Assembly: GCA_038373885.1 (NCBI GenBank)
Contig: JAWZYV010011611.1
Span: 62,001-126,000 of the forward strand
Length of the DNA stretch: 64,000 nt
Direction of reading: 5' to 3'
Source: Cheiracanthium punctorium
Lineage: Eukaryota; Arthropoda; Arachnida; Araneae; Cheiracanthiidae
The first letter of the stretch is position 1. The number at the start of each line of letters is the position of its first letter. A program made the position numbers and the translations under genes. The notes below the pieces were generated by a model. The model ran no database searches and had not been told where the DNA came from. It saw only the letters and a program-made list of their open reading frames with translations. Of this stretch, positions 34,135 to 45,639 are shown piece by piece.

Positions 34135-34990
34135 TGAAAGTCTTACAGATTTCATCAGTGAATGGCGGCAGTGGTGGGCTCTTCGTACTGGGATACGTTA
34201 ATGGTTCCCCATGCCACATGGTGATTGATACTGGATCGAACGTAACCATCATAAGGACGGATCTGGCCAAGAAATTAAATTTGAAGATTATCTGGACTCC
34301 GCCCTCGCTGTCCCTCCAGACTGTGACAGGTGACAAGATCGAAGTGGGCGGAAAAGCACAAGTAGAAATCACGTTTGGAAATGCCAGATACGACCATGTG
34401 GTATATGTCGCCAATATTACAGACTCTTTTATTCTCGGACTGGACTTTTTAAAATCACACAAATTTAATTTGGACTTTAAGAATAATGAGCTTCGTTCAG
34501 ACTCAAAAGAAATAGCTGCGTTCGATATCAGAAATGAAACTGTTTTGCCTGTTCAGCAAATAATAGCCCAGACTGATATCACTCTACCTCCCAGAACTGA
34601 TTCAATAATTTCTGGAACAGTAAAAGAAAGCAATAAATTCCGTTTTGGATTAATCGAACACCCAAACAATAGTGATTTCGTCAGAGGGGTACTTGTGGGA
34701 GCAACACTTGTGGACTTGTCGAGAACAGAAATTCCAGTTAGAGTAGCAAATGTGACGGACAAGTCGAAGGTGATAAAGAAAAATGAAGTGTTGGCAACAT
34801 GCACTCCTGTTACCTGCATTAATAAGAACATCAGCCAAATGACAGCTAAATATTCCGAGTGCCTGACGAAGGAATTATTACAAGACGTGGAGTTAACGGC
34901 AGAACAAAGAAGCACTGCGGAGAAAGTAATAGCTGAATTTGAAGACCTCTTCTCTCGTACTTCCGGTGACTTTGGCCGTAACGCATCATA
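34135..34990 (+). pseudogene. Retroviral-type aspartic protease region, copy A
   Basis: The frame continues from gag into VLQISSVNGGS and HMVIDTGSNVTIIRTDLAKK, with the catalytic D-T-G. The flap and ILGLDFLKSHKFNLDF (the I/L-L-G-x-D motif) follow. The protein would process Gag-Pol. The frame ends at 34991 because 8 nt present in copy B are missing near 34980, separating protease from reverse transcriptase. Confidence 0.9.
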
Positions 34991-35690
34991 GAATAGACAC
35001 AAGCAGCCATTCTCCCATCAAGCAACATCCTAGGCGGCTGCCGTTGGCTAAGCAAGAAGAGGTGAACAGACTTTTAGAGGAGATGCAGCGTGATGACGTC
35101 ATCGAGCCATCGACTAGTCCGTGGGCCTCGCCGATAGTTTTGGTCCGAAAGAAAGATGGTTCCACCCGGTTCTGCGTTGACTACAGACGTCTGAATGACA
35201 TTACCAAGAAAGACCTATACCCTCTTCCCAGGATAGACGACACATTGGACACTTTATCGGGAAATGAATAGTTCTCCACTCTGGATCTCAAGAGTGGCTA
35301 CTGGCAAGTAGAAATCCATCCCGATGTCCGTAAAAAGACTGCGTTCACCACGGGACAAGGACTGTGGCAGTTCAGTTATGCCTTTTGGACTCTGCAACGC
35401 ACCGGCTACATTCGAGCGTCTGATGGAGACAGTGTTGAGAGGACTTTCCTATCAAGCATGTCTCGTTTATTTGGACGATATCATCATCGTCTGAAAGACT
35501 TTCGAAGAGCATCTCGAGAACATTCGAAAGGTACTGCAGAAATTAAAAGAGGCAAACTTGAAACTAAGTCCATCGAAATGCAATTTGTTTCGTCGGGAAG
35601 TACGTTACCTCGGGCACATAATATCCGCCCACGGAGTCAGAACCGATCCCGAAAAGACGTCCGCAGTCAAGAACTGGAGTCGTCCGGAGA
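34990..35690 (+). pseudogene. Reverse transcriptase region, copy A (several breaks)
   Basis: Motifs in order: [59 protein letters not shown], then VYLDDIII with the catalytic Y-x-D-D, and LSPSKCNLFRREVRYLGH. Breaks: TAG at 35269-35271 where copy B has Trp, a 2-nt loss near 35375, and TGA at 35492-35494 just after YLDDIIIV. The TGA is shared with copy B. Gypsy reverse transcriptases copy the genomic RNA in cytoplasmic particles; this copy cannot encode an intact one. Confidence 0.92.
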
Positions 35691-36250
35691 ATATCCATGA
35701 CTTACGAAGTTTTCTCGGTCGGTGTACTTACTATCGAAAATTCGTGAAGGGTTTTTCTCAAATTGCAAGACCTCTTCACAAATTGACTGAGACTGGACAG
35801 AAATTTCTATGGACTGAGGAATGTGAGGACGCATTCAAAGAACTGAAGACGGCTGTAACATCTTCGCCGATCCTGTCGTATCCTCACCCTGACAAGCCAT
35901 TTATCCTGGACACAGACGCAAGTAAGGAGAGTGTTGGAGCAGTTTTGTCCCAGGAGATAGATGGCCAAGAACACGCCATTGCTTACTGGAGCAATTGCCT
36001 TTCAAAGGCAGAACGTAACTATTGTGTTACGAGAAAGGAACTTCTTGCTATCATTAACGCCATGGAGCACTTCCATCATTACCTGTACGGTCGAAAGTTC
36101 CTGCTCCGAACGGGACATGCCTCTTTAACCTGGCTTCTAAATTTCAAGAATCCAGAGGGCCAAATAGCCAGGTGGATACAGCGATTATAAGAATATGACA
36201 TCGAGATACGTCATCGGAAAGGGGCATCTCATGGAAATGCAGATGCTTTG
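35690..36250 (+). pseudogene. RNase H region of pol, copy A
   Basis: Continuous from the RT thumb and connection (LRSFLGRCTYYRKFVKGFS) into the RNase H domain. The domain has LDTDASKESVGAVLSQ (first Asp), AIAYWSNCLSKAERNYCVTR and KELLAII (Glu), LRTGHASLTWLL and GNADALSR (final Asp). TAA at 36188-36190 replaces a sense codon in QRL*EYDIE. The usual second-acid segment reads RTGH, where relatives carry T-D-H, so one catalytic Asp appears changed to Gly. Confidence 0.88.
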
Positions 36251-36419
36251 TCAAGAAGGCCCTGTATAGACAGCTGTCGCTATTGCTCTAGGGCAGAGAA
36301 AAATTACCATCTGAAACATCCCGTTGTCCGCCAAGTTACATCATCAGCACCATCCCAAGATCCCTGGAGTGACGAAAATGTTCGGGCGGACCAATTAGCA
36401 GACAGCGACATCAAACCTA

Positions 36420-37665
36420 TTGTGGAATTTATAGAAAAATCCAGCGCTAAGCCCAGTTGGCAAGAAGTATCATCTTACAGTCCGGCAACAAAACAGTACT
36501 GGGCTTTATGGGATTCGCTTCGCCTGAGAAATGGAGTCCTGTATCGTAAATGGGAGTCGGATGACGGCAAAATGCTCCGATGGCAGTTAGTACTCCCTCG
36601 CTCGAGGATTCCGAAGGTTCTAGAAGAGCTGCATAATGGCTTAACTGGAGGCCATTTTGGCATAATGAAGACCCTGCAGAAAGTTCGCGAGCGCTTCCAC
36701 TGGGCTAGGGCTCGAGGCGATGTCGAAAAGTGGTATCAAGCTTGTGACGCCTGTGCCGCCCGTAAAGGCCCGAAGAAACAAAGCCGTGGAAAGCTACACC
36801 GTTATAATGTAGGAGCGCCTTTTGAGAGGATTGCCCTCGACATCCTGGGACCTTTCCGCGAACTTCGGATGGCAACAAATACATCCTGGTTGTCAATGAC
36901 TATTTCTCTAAATGGCCCGAAGCGTTTCCTATTCCCGATGAAGAATCTACGACCGTAGCAGAGGTATTGGTGCAAGAATGGATTTCAAGATATGGAACCC
37001 CTCTGCAACTTCATTCTGACCAAGGAACGAACTTTACCTCTGCAGTCTTTAAAGGACTATGTCAACTTCTCGGAATAGACAAAACCCGGACTACGCCTCT
37101 ACACCCACAATTCGACGGCATGGTGGAGAGGTTCAATCGCACAATTTTGAACAACCTCTCGCTGCTGGTATCTAGGAATCAAGAGGACTGGGACAAGAAA
37201 CTCCCCCTCTTCCTGCTGGCCTATAGGAGTGCCGTCCATGAGACTACCGGATTCACACCTTCCCAGATGCTGTTCGGCAGAGATTTTCGTCTTCCCGCCA
37301 ATCTAGTGTTCGGCCTCCCTCCAGATGCGCCTTCATCGCCAGAAGAGTACGTGGAAAATCTTCGGGCACGGTTTGAAGACATGCATCATTTTGCTCGGGA
37401 GCGGATCAACCTGAACACGGAGAGGATGAAGAATCGCTACGACACGAAAGCTACGGGACATGACTTCAACGCAGGTGACAAAGTTTGGCTATGGAATCCT
37501 ACTCGACGGAAAGGCCTGTCTCCCAAGCTGCAATCGCCGTGGGACGGTCCTTACACAGTCCTAAATCGGCTGAATGACGTCATCGTACAGATTCGTAAGT
37601 CACCAAACTCGAAGCCAAGAGTTGTACATTACGATCGGCTAGCCATCTACCGCGGTGGTAATTAG
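36420..37665 (+). pseudogene. Integrase region of pol, copy A (frameshifted)
   Basis: An N-terminal HHCC zinc module (LHNGLTGGHFG ... CDACAARKG) is followed by the catalytic core: LDILGPF (Asp), LHSDQGTNFTS (Asp) and DGMVERFNRT (Glu), the D,D-35-E triad that joins cDNA to host DNA. After LLAYRSAVHETTGFTPSQML there is a C-terminal GPY/F module (SPWDGPYTVL). A 1-nt loss near 36855 shifts the frame between the first Asp block and VQEWISRYGTP. The frame resumes at 36967 and runs to the natural stop at 37665. No chromodomain is seen. Confidence 0.9.
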
Positions 37666-38033
37666 TTATTTGACTATCAGACCATGGTCACTATGGCGTA
37701 ATTCCTCATTTCTTTCAGCTCTCATTTCTTTCCTGTCTTTCTCTTCTCTTCCTCTTTCGTCAACTCTCTTTCACTCACTACTTACGCCATGTTTAGTGTA
37801 CATATTTGTAATATATTGGTTTTCTTATTAATGTGTATTTGTTAATTACATTTATTATTTATTAGTGTAATTGTTTATTATGTCTATTATTTATTTATTA
37901 GAGTGTATTTGCTTACTGTGTTTATCGATTAATGGCTTAAATTATGTTGTTAAGATTTGGTTAAAGGTTGGACACTGTATATATTTGAGTGACCTCCTAA
38001 CTGGGGACTGTACTGCCCGGGACGTGCAGTCCT
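37666..38033 (+). other. 3' untranslated region between pol and 3' LTR, copy A
   Basis: A pyrimidine-rich then TTTATTA-rich stretch. No envelope-like frame with signal peptide or membrane anchor. Confidence 0.6.
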
Positions 38034-38047
38034 TGGGAAGGGGGCAA
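38034..38047 (+). other. Polypurine tract, copy A
   Basis: TGGGAAGGGGGCAA immediately precedes the 3' LTR TGTTACG, the expected plus-strand priming site. Confidence 0.75.
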
Positions 38048-38972
38048 TGTTACGATTTTCGGGGCAACCCGCTGCTCTCGGGCTTAAAATAGTTTAAAAT
38101 TCGTATTCTACGCTTCAAATAGATAAATTTTGCTTTTTGTTGCATCAAAATCGGCCAATTAGAACCAGAGATATGGAGGTTTCGCTTTCCCATATGTTTT
38201 TCTATGGGGCTTCTAGAAATCTCGAGAAATATTAGTCCTAGGGCTTCGATCTCTTCACATTTGAGGACTTATTTTTGGCGCCAAATTTGGCGATATTTCG
38301 CCAAAAGTCGCCAAGCTTGGCGACTTTTTGGTCATTTGGCGCGATTTTCCCAAAGGGGCCTGGAACTTGTTTTTCTGCATTAAAAACGCATAATAACCTA
38401 ACATTTCTCTTCTATGACGTAATCAGAAGTCCCGCTTTATCTGGAATCTTCGAGGAATATACTTTCCTAGAAACTGCTCGCAGCTTCTGCCTACTCTATA
38501 AATTCCACCAGCGCGCTGCCCCGACAGTTCAGTGCGAGTTGAACGCTCAATGTGTGAAGAGCTGTCAGTGAGAGTATGCTTGCTTTGTGAATTGATAGTG
38601 CTATAGAAGCCGTGTTTTAGCTTGCTTTACGAAGCTGTTTTCAAAGTGCTGTGTGTAAATTCTTCATTGCTGTGTCTTAAGGGATCGTGTACGATATCTC
38701 TTGAATACTTTCACTGAATTTTTGCCTGTGAAAGTGACTTATTTTGTGTGAGAAATACAGCATTTGTGAGAGCTTCTGATCTAAGAGAACTGTTAAAAGC
38801 ACATTACTGTTTAATTGTGCTTGTGAATTTTGTACAGCTGATTGTTCCAGGAAGTTCTAGAAGCAATAAAGTTATATTCTATCCAGACCATTGGACCTTT
38901 TACCAGCACGTTCTACACCAACTGGACTTTAGAACGACGAACCCCGGAAACAAGAAGAGTAGTTCCGCAACA
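38048..38972 (+). repeat. 3' LTR of Gypsy copy A
   Basis: 925 bp, TGTTACGA...CCGCAACA, collinear with the 5' LTR. It contains the complete GGCGCCAAATTTGGCG cluster, TATAAAT, TCAGT and AATAAA. Followed by ATAT, the target duplication. Confidence 0.93.
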
Positions 38973-41027
38973 ATATTATAAATAAAAATTCTGTTTGTTT
39001 GTTTGTTTTTTTGTGGATTTGATTTGTATACAAATCCACAAAAATGGACCTATCAGCCTGAAATTTTGCACAGATATGTAAAATAATATAGAATAAATCA
39101 AGGTCCACTTTAAAACTTTGAAAGTCCACCCGTTCCCGGAATTTAAGAGATTTTTTATGTTCTCCACGCAAAAAGCTTTCCGTAATTGTAACCCCTGTAG
39201 TGAAAAAAGTGTGAAATCAGGATCGTGGTTGCCATGTGTGGCGATTTTGCCGAATAAAATGTTTTAAATTCTCAAAGTAAAAATAGAAGCATAATAATGA
39301 TTTTTTTTTGTTAGTTTATATTCGTAAGATTATTATTTTTTTATTATAATATCGTGTGCATGGGAAATCGGAGCAGGAATGAAATGTTTTATACGTAAAA
39401 CAATAAGAATTGAAGATTTCCGAGGCTAATACGTACAATTTTTTAGTTTTGCGAAAATATAAAATGGCTCAAATGCCGATTTTGAGAAAGTGAATTCTAG
39501 CGGTTTGCACAGTTTTCGGCTTGGCGCAATTTATTGAGAGCTTAAGGAAATAGATTTTTGAAAAGTTCAAAGGTTTTATTAGAACACAGCGTTAAATTTT
39601 AATGATCCGTGAAGAAATAATGCAGTTATTAAGGGATTTCAAGCGATCTATCTTCAGAATTCTCGCCAATTGAGTACATTGATTTAAGTTGGGGGAGTTC
39701 CGTCAAATTTCAGAAAATGTAAATCTTCTCATTTAGTACATCGGAGTAACGATGAATAAAACACGTTATAGTTGATAATTTTTAAAAAAATCGGCTGTAT
39801 TCAGGGATTCCACTTTTCAAATAAATGCGTGCTTTACTTTTTGGCTGTCGAACCATTTCCCATATTGATTGCTGCTAAGTCAATGCTTCGAATGATTCCC
39901 TGAAAAAACTCTTGCAAAATGGCGTATGTTTGCACTTTGGCGAGGCTTAGATTTGAAATTGGATTTTATTTGAGACTGGGATATATAATGAAACTGGTTA
40001 TAGATAAAAATGAATGTTGGTATGTGTGTATGAGGTTGAAAAACTCCAGCACCGTTGAGCACCGTTGCACCATGAAATTTGGTCCACCTAAGTCTTTTAT
40101 CATTGAGAAGCATTTTATGCTATCCCTTTTCCTCTAACTTGCCACTATGTGGCGCAGCAGAACGTGGAATTCTATTCCGTTTAGCCGTTTACTATGGTAT
40201 GCGAATATCGTCCAACCGATTTCGATGAAATTTGGTACACGCGGATATTAGAACACGGAGAATATTTTTCAGTATCCATTTTCCTGTAACTTGCCGCTAA
40301 ATAGCGCTGCAACGCATCAACTTCTATACCGTTCGACCGACCGGCATAAAATTTCTTATACTTACACATTTCAGAAGAATACATTCTAACTCTGTTCCTT
40401 TTGATGTTACCACTAGATGGCACTGCAATGCATTATTATTTTAACTCACCACTAGATGACGCTGCAGCAGGCCAAATTCTTGACCATTCAAACGGTCGCT
40501 ATGAAAATCAGTATACATAGCTATTTGAACAATGAGAATATTTTGGCGTTATCCATTTTGATATAACTCGCCACTTGACGGCGCTGTAGCAAATCATTAC
40601 TTTAATTAACCACTAGATCGCGCTGCAGTGTATCACTTCTTGACTGTGCAACTGATCGCTATGAAAATAGGTATACAAGGATATTTGAACACGGGGAAGA
40701 GTTTCGCGTTTGATGTCGCGCCAACACAAGAACTTCAGGGCTGTCCAGCCGATCGTCCTGAAATTTCGTATTCATCGATATCTCAATGCGAAGAATATTT
40801 TCGCCGTATCCGTTTTGCTAAAACTCGCCACTAGATTGAGCTACGCCGCATGGCCTTTTGCACCGTACAAACGATTGCCTTGAAATTCGGTATGCATGGT
40901 TATTGAACACAATATAATGCGATATCCATTTTGCTATATCTCTTTATTACAATAAATAGTAATCACCACAAATCGTAATATCAAAAAGTCCATTCATTCC
41001 CGTGCGAAGAACGGGTACTTCAGCTAG
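38973..41027 (+). mobile_element. Helitron H2, nonautonomous
   Basis: Ends CCCGTGCGAAGAACGGG (stem CCCGT/ACGGG) followed by TACTTCAGCTAG and then T, a classical Helitron 3' terminus. The 5' region TATTATAAATAAAAATTCTG is directly cut by the Gypsy copy A insertion, so its first bases probably lie left of 31855. The body has minisatellite-like internal repeats (40135-40930). No Rep/helicase frame. Confidence 0.7.
40135..40930 (+). repeat. Tandem repeats in Helitron H2 (CACTAGATGGCGCTGCAG type)
   Basis: Variants of CACTAGATGGCGCTGCAG recur near 40145, 40285, 40413, 40451, 40570 and 40610. Between them recur GATCGCTATGAAAAT.GGTAT and ATTTGAACA..G.GAATATTTT. The period is about 130-160 bp where complete. 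Confidence 0.75.
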
Positions 41028-41860
41028 TTTATATATACAAATGTTATAACAAAAAACTTTTTTATCCTTCAAAAGTGTTACATTTTACTTTGTTTGAAAT
41101 TTAGTAATTTGAAAATATTCATTACATGCACGCAGCTGTTGCGTCAAGTTTCATTTCATTTAAATGTTAAATTTGAAGCTTTCGTAAATTAGATTAAAAT
41201 TTATTCCTAATTGTTCATCCACTATAAAATTTCAAACTATTACGTCAATATCTGGAGCTTCCAAAATAAGCATACAAATGATTAATTCCATAGCGAAGTT
41301 CATTTTTTAAAAAGCTAAATGTATTTAAATTTATGAACGGTTTTGCAATATTTCATGTACTATTAAAGCCATAAATTTTCTTCATGTGCAAAGTTAATAT
41401 TCGACGATCTTAACAAATAAAATCCCTCAAAATAACTGGTGTTTAAAAGATAAAACAGTTAAAATCTTTGTAAAATAACACCACAGGCTATACAGCAGTT
41501 TTGAGCGAAAAAATTCGAAATACTTTTGAATAGCTGTTGAAGAAGATTAAAGGGATCCAATCTAAAGTGAAGCTTATCCGAAGCTAAAGTCATCATATCT
41601 TTTCAGTTCCCTGTTACAGCCTGGAAATGACTTGGATCGCTACTGATAAAGATCGAAATTTTTTTCGATGGAAACAGCTGTATACCCTGGCAAGTAACTT
41701 TTCTGGTGTTATTTGAAAATAAGATCTTTCTCACGAATCCGTACAGCCCACTACCCAACAGCTTTTAAAATGGAGTCGTAAAACAGTGTATGGGAGTCGT
41801 GTCTACTCATTAGTTCGTAAACCGTACTGTTCGTGAAATCGTGCATCGACTTTAGCCAGT
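41028..41860. other. Unassigned AT-rich stretch
   Basis: No exon or element terminus recognised. Confidence 0.4.
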
Positions 41861-41862
41861 CT

Positions 41863-42041
41863 CCAACCTCTACGGAATATAATTAACCACTTTCCCTGAA
41901 CAGTAAAATTTGTATTAGAATATAGCGAAATTTCAACTTTCCAAAGACAGCCTGATGTTGGATTTGTAAGTAATTTTGAAAAAAATGTTTTAAAAATTTG
42001 CTGTTTTGAAAAAGTGGTTGATTATATTCCGTAGAGGTTGG
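41863..42041. mobile_element. Palindromic MITE (CCAACCTCTACGG ends)
   Basis: CCAACCTCTACGGAATATAA on the left is complemented by TTATATTCCGTAGAGGTTGG on the right (one inserted base). Inner arms TTAACCACTT and AAGTGGTTGA continue the pairing. CTTTAGCCA flanks both sides at a short distance (41850-41858 and 42052-42060), a possible 9-bp duplication. 179 bp; related copies at 16820 and 57461. Confidence 0.8.
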
Positions 42042-42124
42042 ACAATCTCACTTTAGCCAACACCTCTTAGAAAGCCCGACAACAGAAGCTTTTACGCCAC
42101 CAATAAGTCCACTAGAATGACGTC

Positions 42125-44448
42125 TAGAGATGGTCAATGATTCGATGAGTCGAATCTTGGAACTGAGTGGCTCAGTCTTTACACTCACTATCTACTGATT
42201 CGAATCTCAAGCCCTCAACTGTGGGGAAATACATTCCAAGTGCGAAGGGAAGGAAAACTTATTTTCCCTTTGCCGTTCCCAGAGATTTTCCCTTACTCTT
42301 TCAACTCTTTTCGATTCTTTACGACTCTGAGTCGATAGATGATTTGAAATAGCAAATGAGTGGGTGTCGGTGAGTTGGACACTGAGTTAGTGCAGCAACG
42401 AATCTTTACTGATTCAGTGTTTCGCTCTGTTTCCGTGATTATATACAATGAATCTCAATTGTTTCAGTGATTCTATGCGATCGTTGAGATTCGTTAGTTT
42501 TTCGAAACTTCTATCGACTCAGAGTCGAAAGGAGTTGCTAAGAGTTGAAAGGATGTTTCATTTAATTGGAGTTTTTTTTCGAATCTTTGGTGTTTCATTT
42601 CTTGGTTGGTGGTCGGATTTAAAGTTTTATCTGTCTGTGGGTGTGGAGTGGGTCGAACATTGTTTGCTTTTGGCGGGGGGCATAGGCGTTACTTCCTAAG
42701 GGCAAGAGGGGTCAATCCCCCCCCCCGAAAAAAAATGAAGAAAATTCAAGTATCAGAGCTATTTAATAATGATATTTTCTACAATCGGAAACATTTTGTC
42801 ACCCCATCCAAATATTACATGCCAATTTACGCCAATGCTCGTGGAAGAGCGGGTGGTGTCTCAAAGTTGTTTAAACCTTTTTCCCTCGGGGGGGGGGAGG
42901 AACTTCCTCCTTCAAACTTCTCTGGTTGGTTTAATATTTGTTTAAAATATAATGAAACATCCCTTTTCTACTTTTAACTTCAATATATGTCCCCCTGCCC
43001 CCACCCTCAAAAAAAAAAAAAAAAAAAAACGGACACTTTTAAGTTTACATGGTTGGCAGGTTTTCATGTGAAGGGAAATAGAATGAAATAAAGTTAGGAT
43101 TGTGCTTGTCACTTTTAATGAAGGTTACAGGGGCGGTATTAAGCGCTCCCACAAAAGGACTTTGTAGTAAGCAAAATAACATTTCGCTTTATTGCTGCAG
43201 ATTTCGTTTAATATATATTTTTTACCTTGTTTGTCGTTTAAGGGGAATGATTTTATTTTCTTTCGTAATTCAGAGAAATACAAAATAGGGTCTAAGCAGT
43301 GGCGTAGTTAGGGTTATTGACAGTGGCGTAGCCAGGTTTTTATTTCGGGGTGGGCTGGGTATCAAGTTTAAAGATAAAGTTCAATTGTAAGCTAAGTAAA
43401 GGGTCCCATTTTGGGGGGGCAGCAGCCCCTCAGTAGGACTGTGCCAAAAATCGATAAATTTCGACATATCGGTTTTATTTCAACATCAAATATCCGATAT
43501 TCCCATTTTCAATTCAGTGAAATCTCGAATTCGATAAAGGTCAAAAATACAGGCCGGCGATAAGAAATTCCTGAGATCAATACCAGCTTGTGATGCTTTT
43601 GCTACTGCTTTCTCTCCGTTGATGACGATGCCGGATGGCGGAAAAAACAGCTCCATGGTTTATTAGTCTTACCATAATTAATTAACGTATATCTCGGAAA
43701 CTATCCACCGGAGCGCGTTTTTATGGATTCTCGACCCCCCCCCCTAGACTCAACACCCCATCGATACTTAAAATTCCGAATGCTTTGACACCAAACTTAA
43801 CCTTTTAATCTTACAGGCCCAGGGGGTCATACGAAGCTCCCCTATATTTTCAATTTGGGCATTTTAAACACTAGCCTCCTCCGGCGGCATCTCCAAAGCC
43901 TGGAAACCCTCCCAGAGCCAATTTCTACATGTTTGCAGTCCTTTTAAGCCTCAATCATGGTTAATTAGTCTAATTACCATAATTAATTAACGTATATCTC
44001 GGAAACTATCCATCGGAGCGCGTTTTTATTGATTCTCGACCCCCCTACACTACACCCCCATCGATACATAAAATTTCGAATACTTTGACATCAAACTTAA
44101 CCTTTTAATCTTACAGGCCCAGGGGGTCATACGAAGCTCCCCTATATTTTCATTTCGGGCAGTTTAAACACTAGTTTTACTTGAACCGCCCTACGACGGC
44201 ATCTCCAAAGCCTACAAACCGTCCCAGAGCAAAAGGAGAGAGAGATGCTAGCTGCCCGAGAACTCAGCGGAGAAGAAACCCGATGAATGGGTGAAGGGTG
44301 TTTAAATAGTACGGCTTTCGGCGCAGAGAGAGGGAAAATTTCTTTAGTTGTTTTATTGATTCAAGATTCGAATCACTGATTCGATTCATCGAAGTAGTGA
44401 GTGAGTTGAGATTCGAATCAGTAAAATGAGAGGAACCGCCCATGTCTA
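42125..44448. mobile_element. 2.3-kb hAT-type element nested in R0
   Basis: Starts TAGAGATGGTCAATG and ends, complemented, TAGACATGGGCGGTTCC. The flanks ATGACGTC (42117-42124) and ATGACACC (44449-44456) match at 6 of 8 positions and the R0 sequence is continuous across them. Subterminal regions are full of GATTCGAATC / TGATTCG / GACTCAGAGTCGA words, likely transposase-binding repeats. No hAT transposase frame. Contains other repeat pieces (a GCGTAGCC MITE remnant near 43318 and a tandem duplication at 43663-44215). Confidence 0.75.
43663..44215. repeat. Tandem duplication of about 0.29 kb
   Basis: The block ACCATAATTAATTAACGTAT ... GGAGCGCGTTTTTAT ... CAGGCCCAGGGGGTCATACG ... TTTAAACACTAG occurs at about 43670-43873 and again at about 43976-44174. 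ATCTCCAAAGCCT follows each. It lies inside the hAT element. Confidence 0.85.
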
Positions 44449-44819
44449 ATGACACCATCAAAGTTTTACTTTCAAAAAATAAAACTGTTTAAAGTTTGTG
44501 GTGAATTGACTCACGCATAAAAGTATTTTAATAATTTTTGATTATAAAAAATTAATTTTACGACAAATCACAACTTTTAACCATCACTTCATTATATGAC
44601 ATGATGGAGAAATAAATCATGAATTATTTTGTATCAGAAAGTTATTTCAATTTTTTTTTTTTTTTTACTTAAAATGTTGTCTCATCTTTCTACTATTCAC
44701 CAGAACTTTTAAAAAATTTTACTTTGTGAAAAAAACATAGCGACGTCATCTAAAGAGACCTACCGATGACATAAAAACTTTCTGAATCTAAGAGGTGTTT
44801 ATTTAGCCAAAATCTCCTA

Positions 44820-45130
44820 GATACAGACGAGCTCAGAGCCGGAATTCTTTTATCACAGTTTCATTTTCAAAAAGCAAAACTATTCAAAATATGTGGTGAA
44901 CTTACTCCCGCATAAAAAAATTTTTATGATATAAGAAAAAATTTTTAGGAATAGCAAATTTTAACGATGACTAATTATATAATATGATATAGAAATAGAT
45001 CATAATAAATTATTTTTATCATTAAGGTATTTTAATTTTTATCTTTGAGATATTTTTTAAAATTTGTATCACTTTCCCGAAATTTTATATAGTTTTATTT
45101 TTGAAAATAAAGCGTTAACGGTATCATTAT
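44820..45130. mobile_element. Foldback MITE R0, adjacent copy
   Basis: Starts AATCTCCTAGATACAGACG and follows the R0 order: CACAGTTTCATTTTC, AAAGCAAAACTATTCAAAAT, GTGGTGAACTTACTC, TAATATGATATAGAAATAGA, then the opposite arm CCGAAATTTTATATAGTTTT. It abuts the preceding R0 copy directly. Confidence 0.65.
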
Positions 45131-45509
45131 TGAGTTACCTTACTACAAGGCTGGCAAACCAATGGTACGCGGTACAATATTTTGGGGCACACAACCGATC
45201 AAAATGGTTTGCATTTTAATTAAAAAAAAAAAAAAAAAAGTTCAGTATGAATTATCACGATCGAACGGCCACTACATCAATATAAGTAAGACGAGATTTT
45301 TTGATGGCACGTCTTTTTGGCCTTATTAAATATTTCTTTAGAAAAAATGGCACGTTGATTCATAACATGTCACCCCTGTCCTACCACATGATGTCCCCCT
45401 TTCAACGCTGTGGGTAGAGCGGCTTACGCCACGGCACTTCATTATGGCCGAACTTCAGTTCTTTCTAGAAGACTTTGGGATGACGTAAAACAGAGCTGCC
45501 AAGGCTCCG

Positions 45510-45634
45510 GCTTTTTCCGGGAGATTTTCCACCACAATTTTTAGACAGTTTTATTTAAGATTTCTTTTTTTGGACTTATTTTAAGTATAAATCTGTAAGT
45601 AAAAATTAGTGGTGGAAAATCTCCCGAAAAAAGC
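45510..45634. mobile_element. Short palindromic MITE (GCTTTTTCCGGGAGA ends)
   Basis: GCTTTTTCCGGGAGATTTTC and then CACCAC are mirrored by GTGGTG and GAAAATCTCCCGAAAAAAGC (one mismatch). 125 bp, arms of about 35 bp. Confidence 0.8.
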
Positions 45635-45639
45635 TGTAC

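Larger units (their letters stand above)
31855..38972 (+). mobile_element. Gypsy-type LTR retrotransposon, copy A (full length, decayed)
   Basis: About 7.1 kb. The order is 5' LTR (31855-32772), primer-binding site, gag, protease, reverse transcriptase, RNase H, integrase, polypurine tract, 3' LTR (38048-38972). Protease-RT-RNaseH-integrase order defines the Gypsy/Metaviridae arrangement. Flanking ATAT (31851-31854 and 38973-38976) is the 4-bp target duplication. No env frame is visible between integrase and the 3' LTR. The reading frame is broken by several indels and stops, and the LTRs differ from each other, so it is old and inactive. Confidence 0.93.
42055..44820. mobile_element. Foldback MITE R0, interrupted copy
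   Basis: The left arm (42055-42124: CCAACACCTCTTAGAAAGC ... GAATGACGTC) and the remainder (44449-44820, ending ..TTCTGAATCTAAGAGGTGTT) reconstitute an R0 unit once the hAT element 42125-44448 is removed. Confidence 0.75.

Noticed and set aside
37666..38033. Possible env gene in Gypsy copy A
   Set aside because: Only a short T-rich frame near 37871; no signal peptide, furin site or membrane anchor, and too little space.
40135..40930. CRISPR-like array
   Set aside because: Repeats are diverged and spacers are themselves repeated; this is Helitron minisatellite in a eukaryotic genome.
42448..42977. Two open frames of 83 and 123 residues
   Set aside because: They run across hAT subterminal repeats and C/G homopolymers; no motif.
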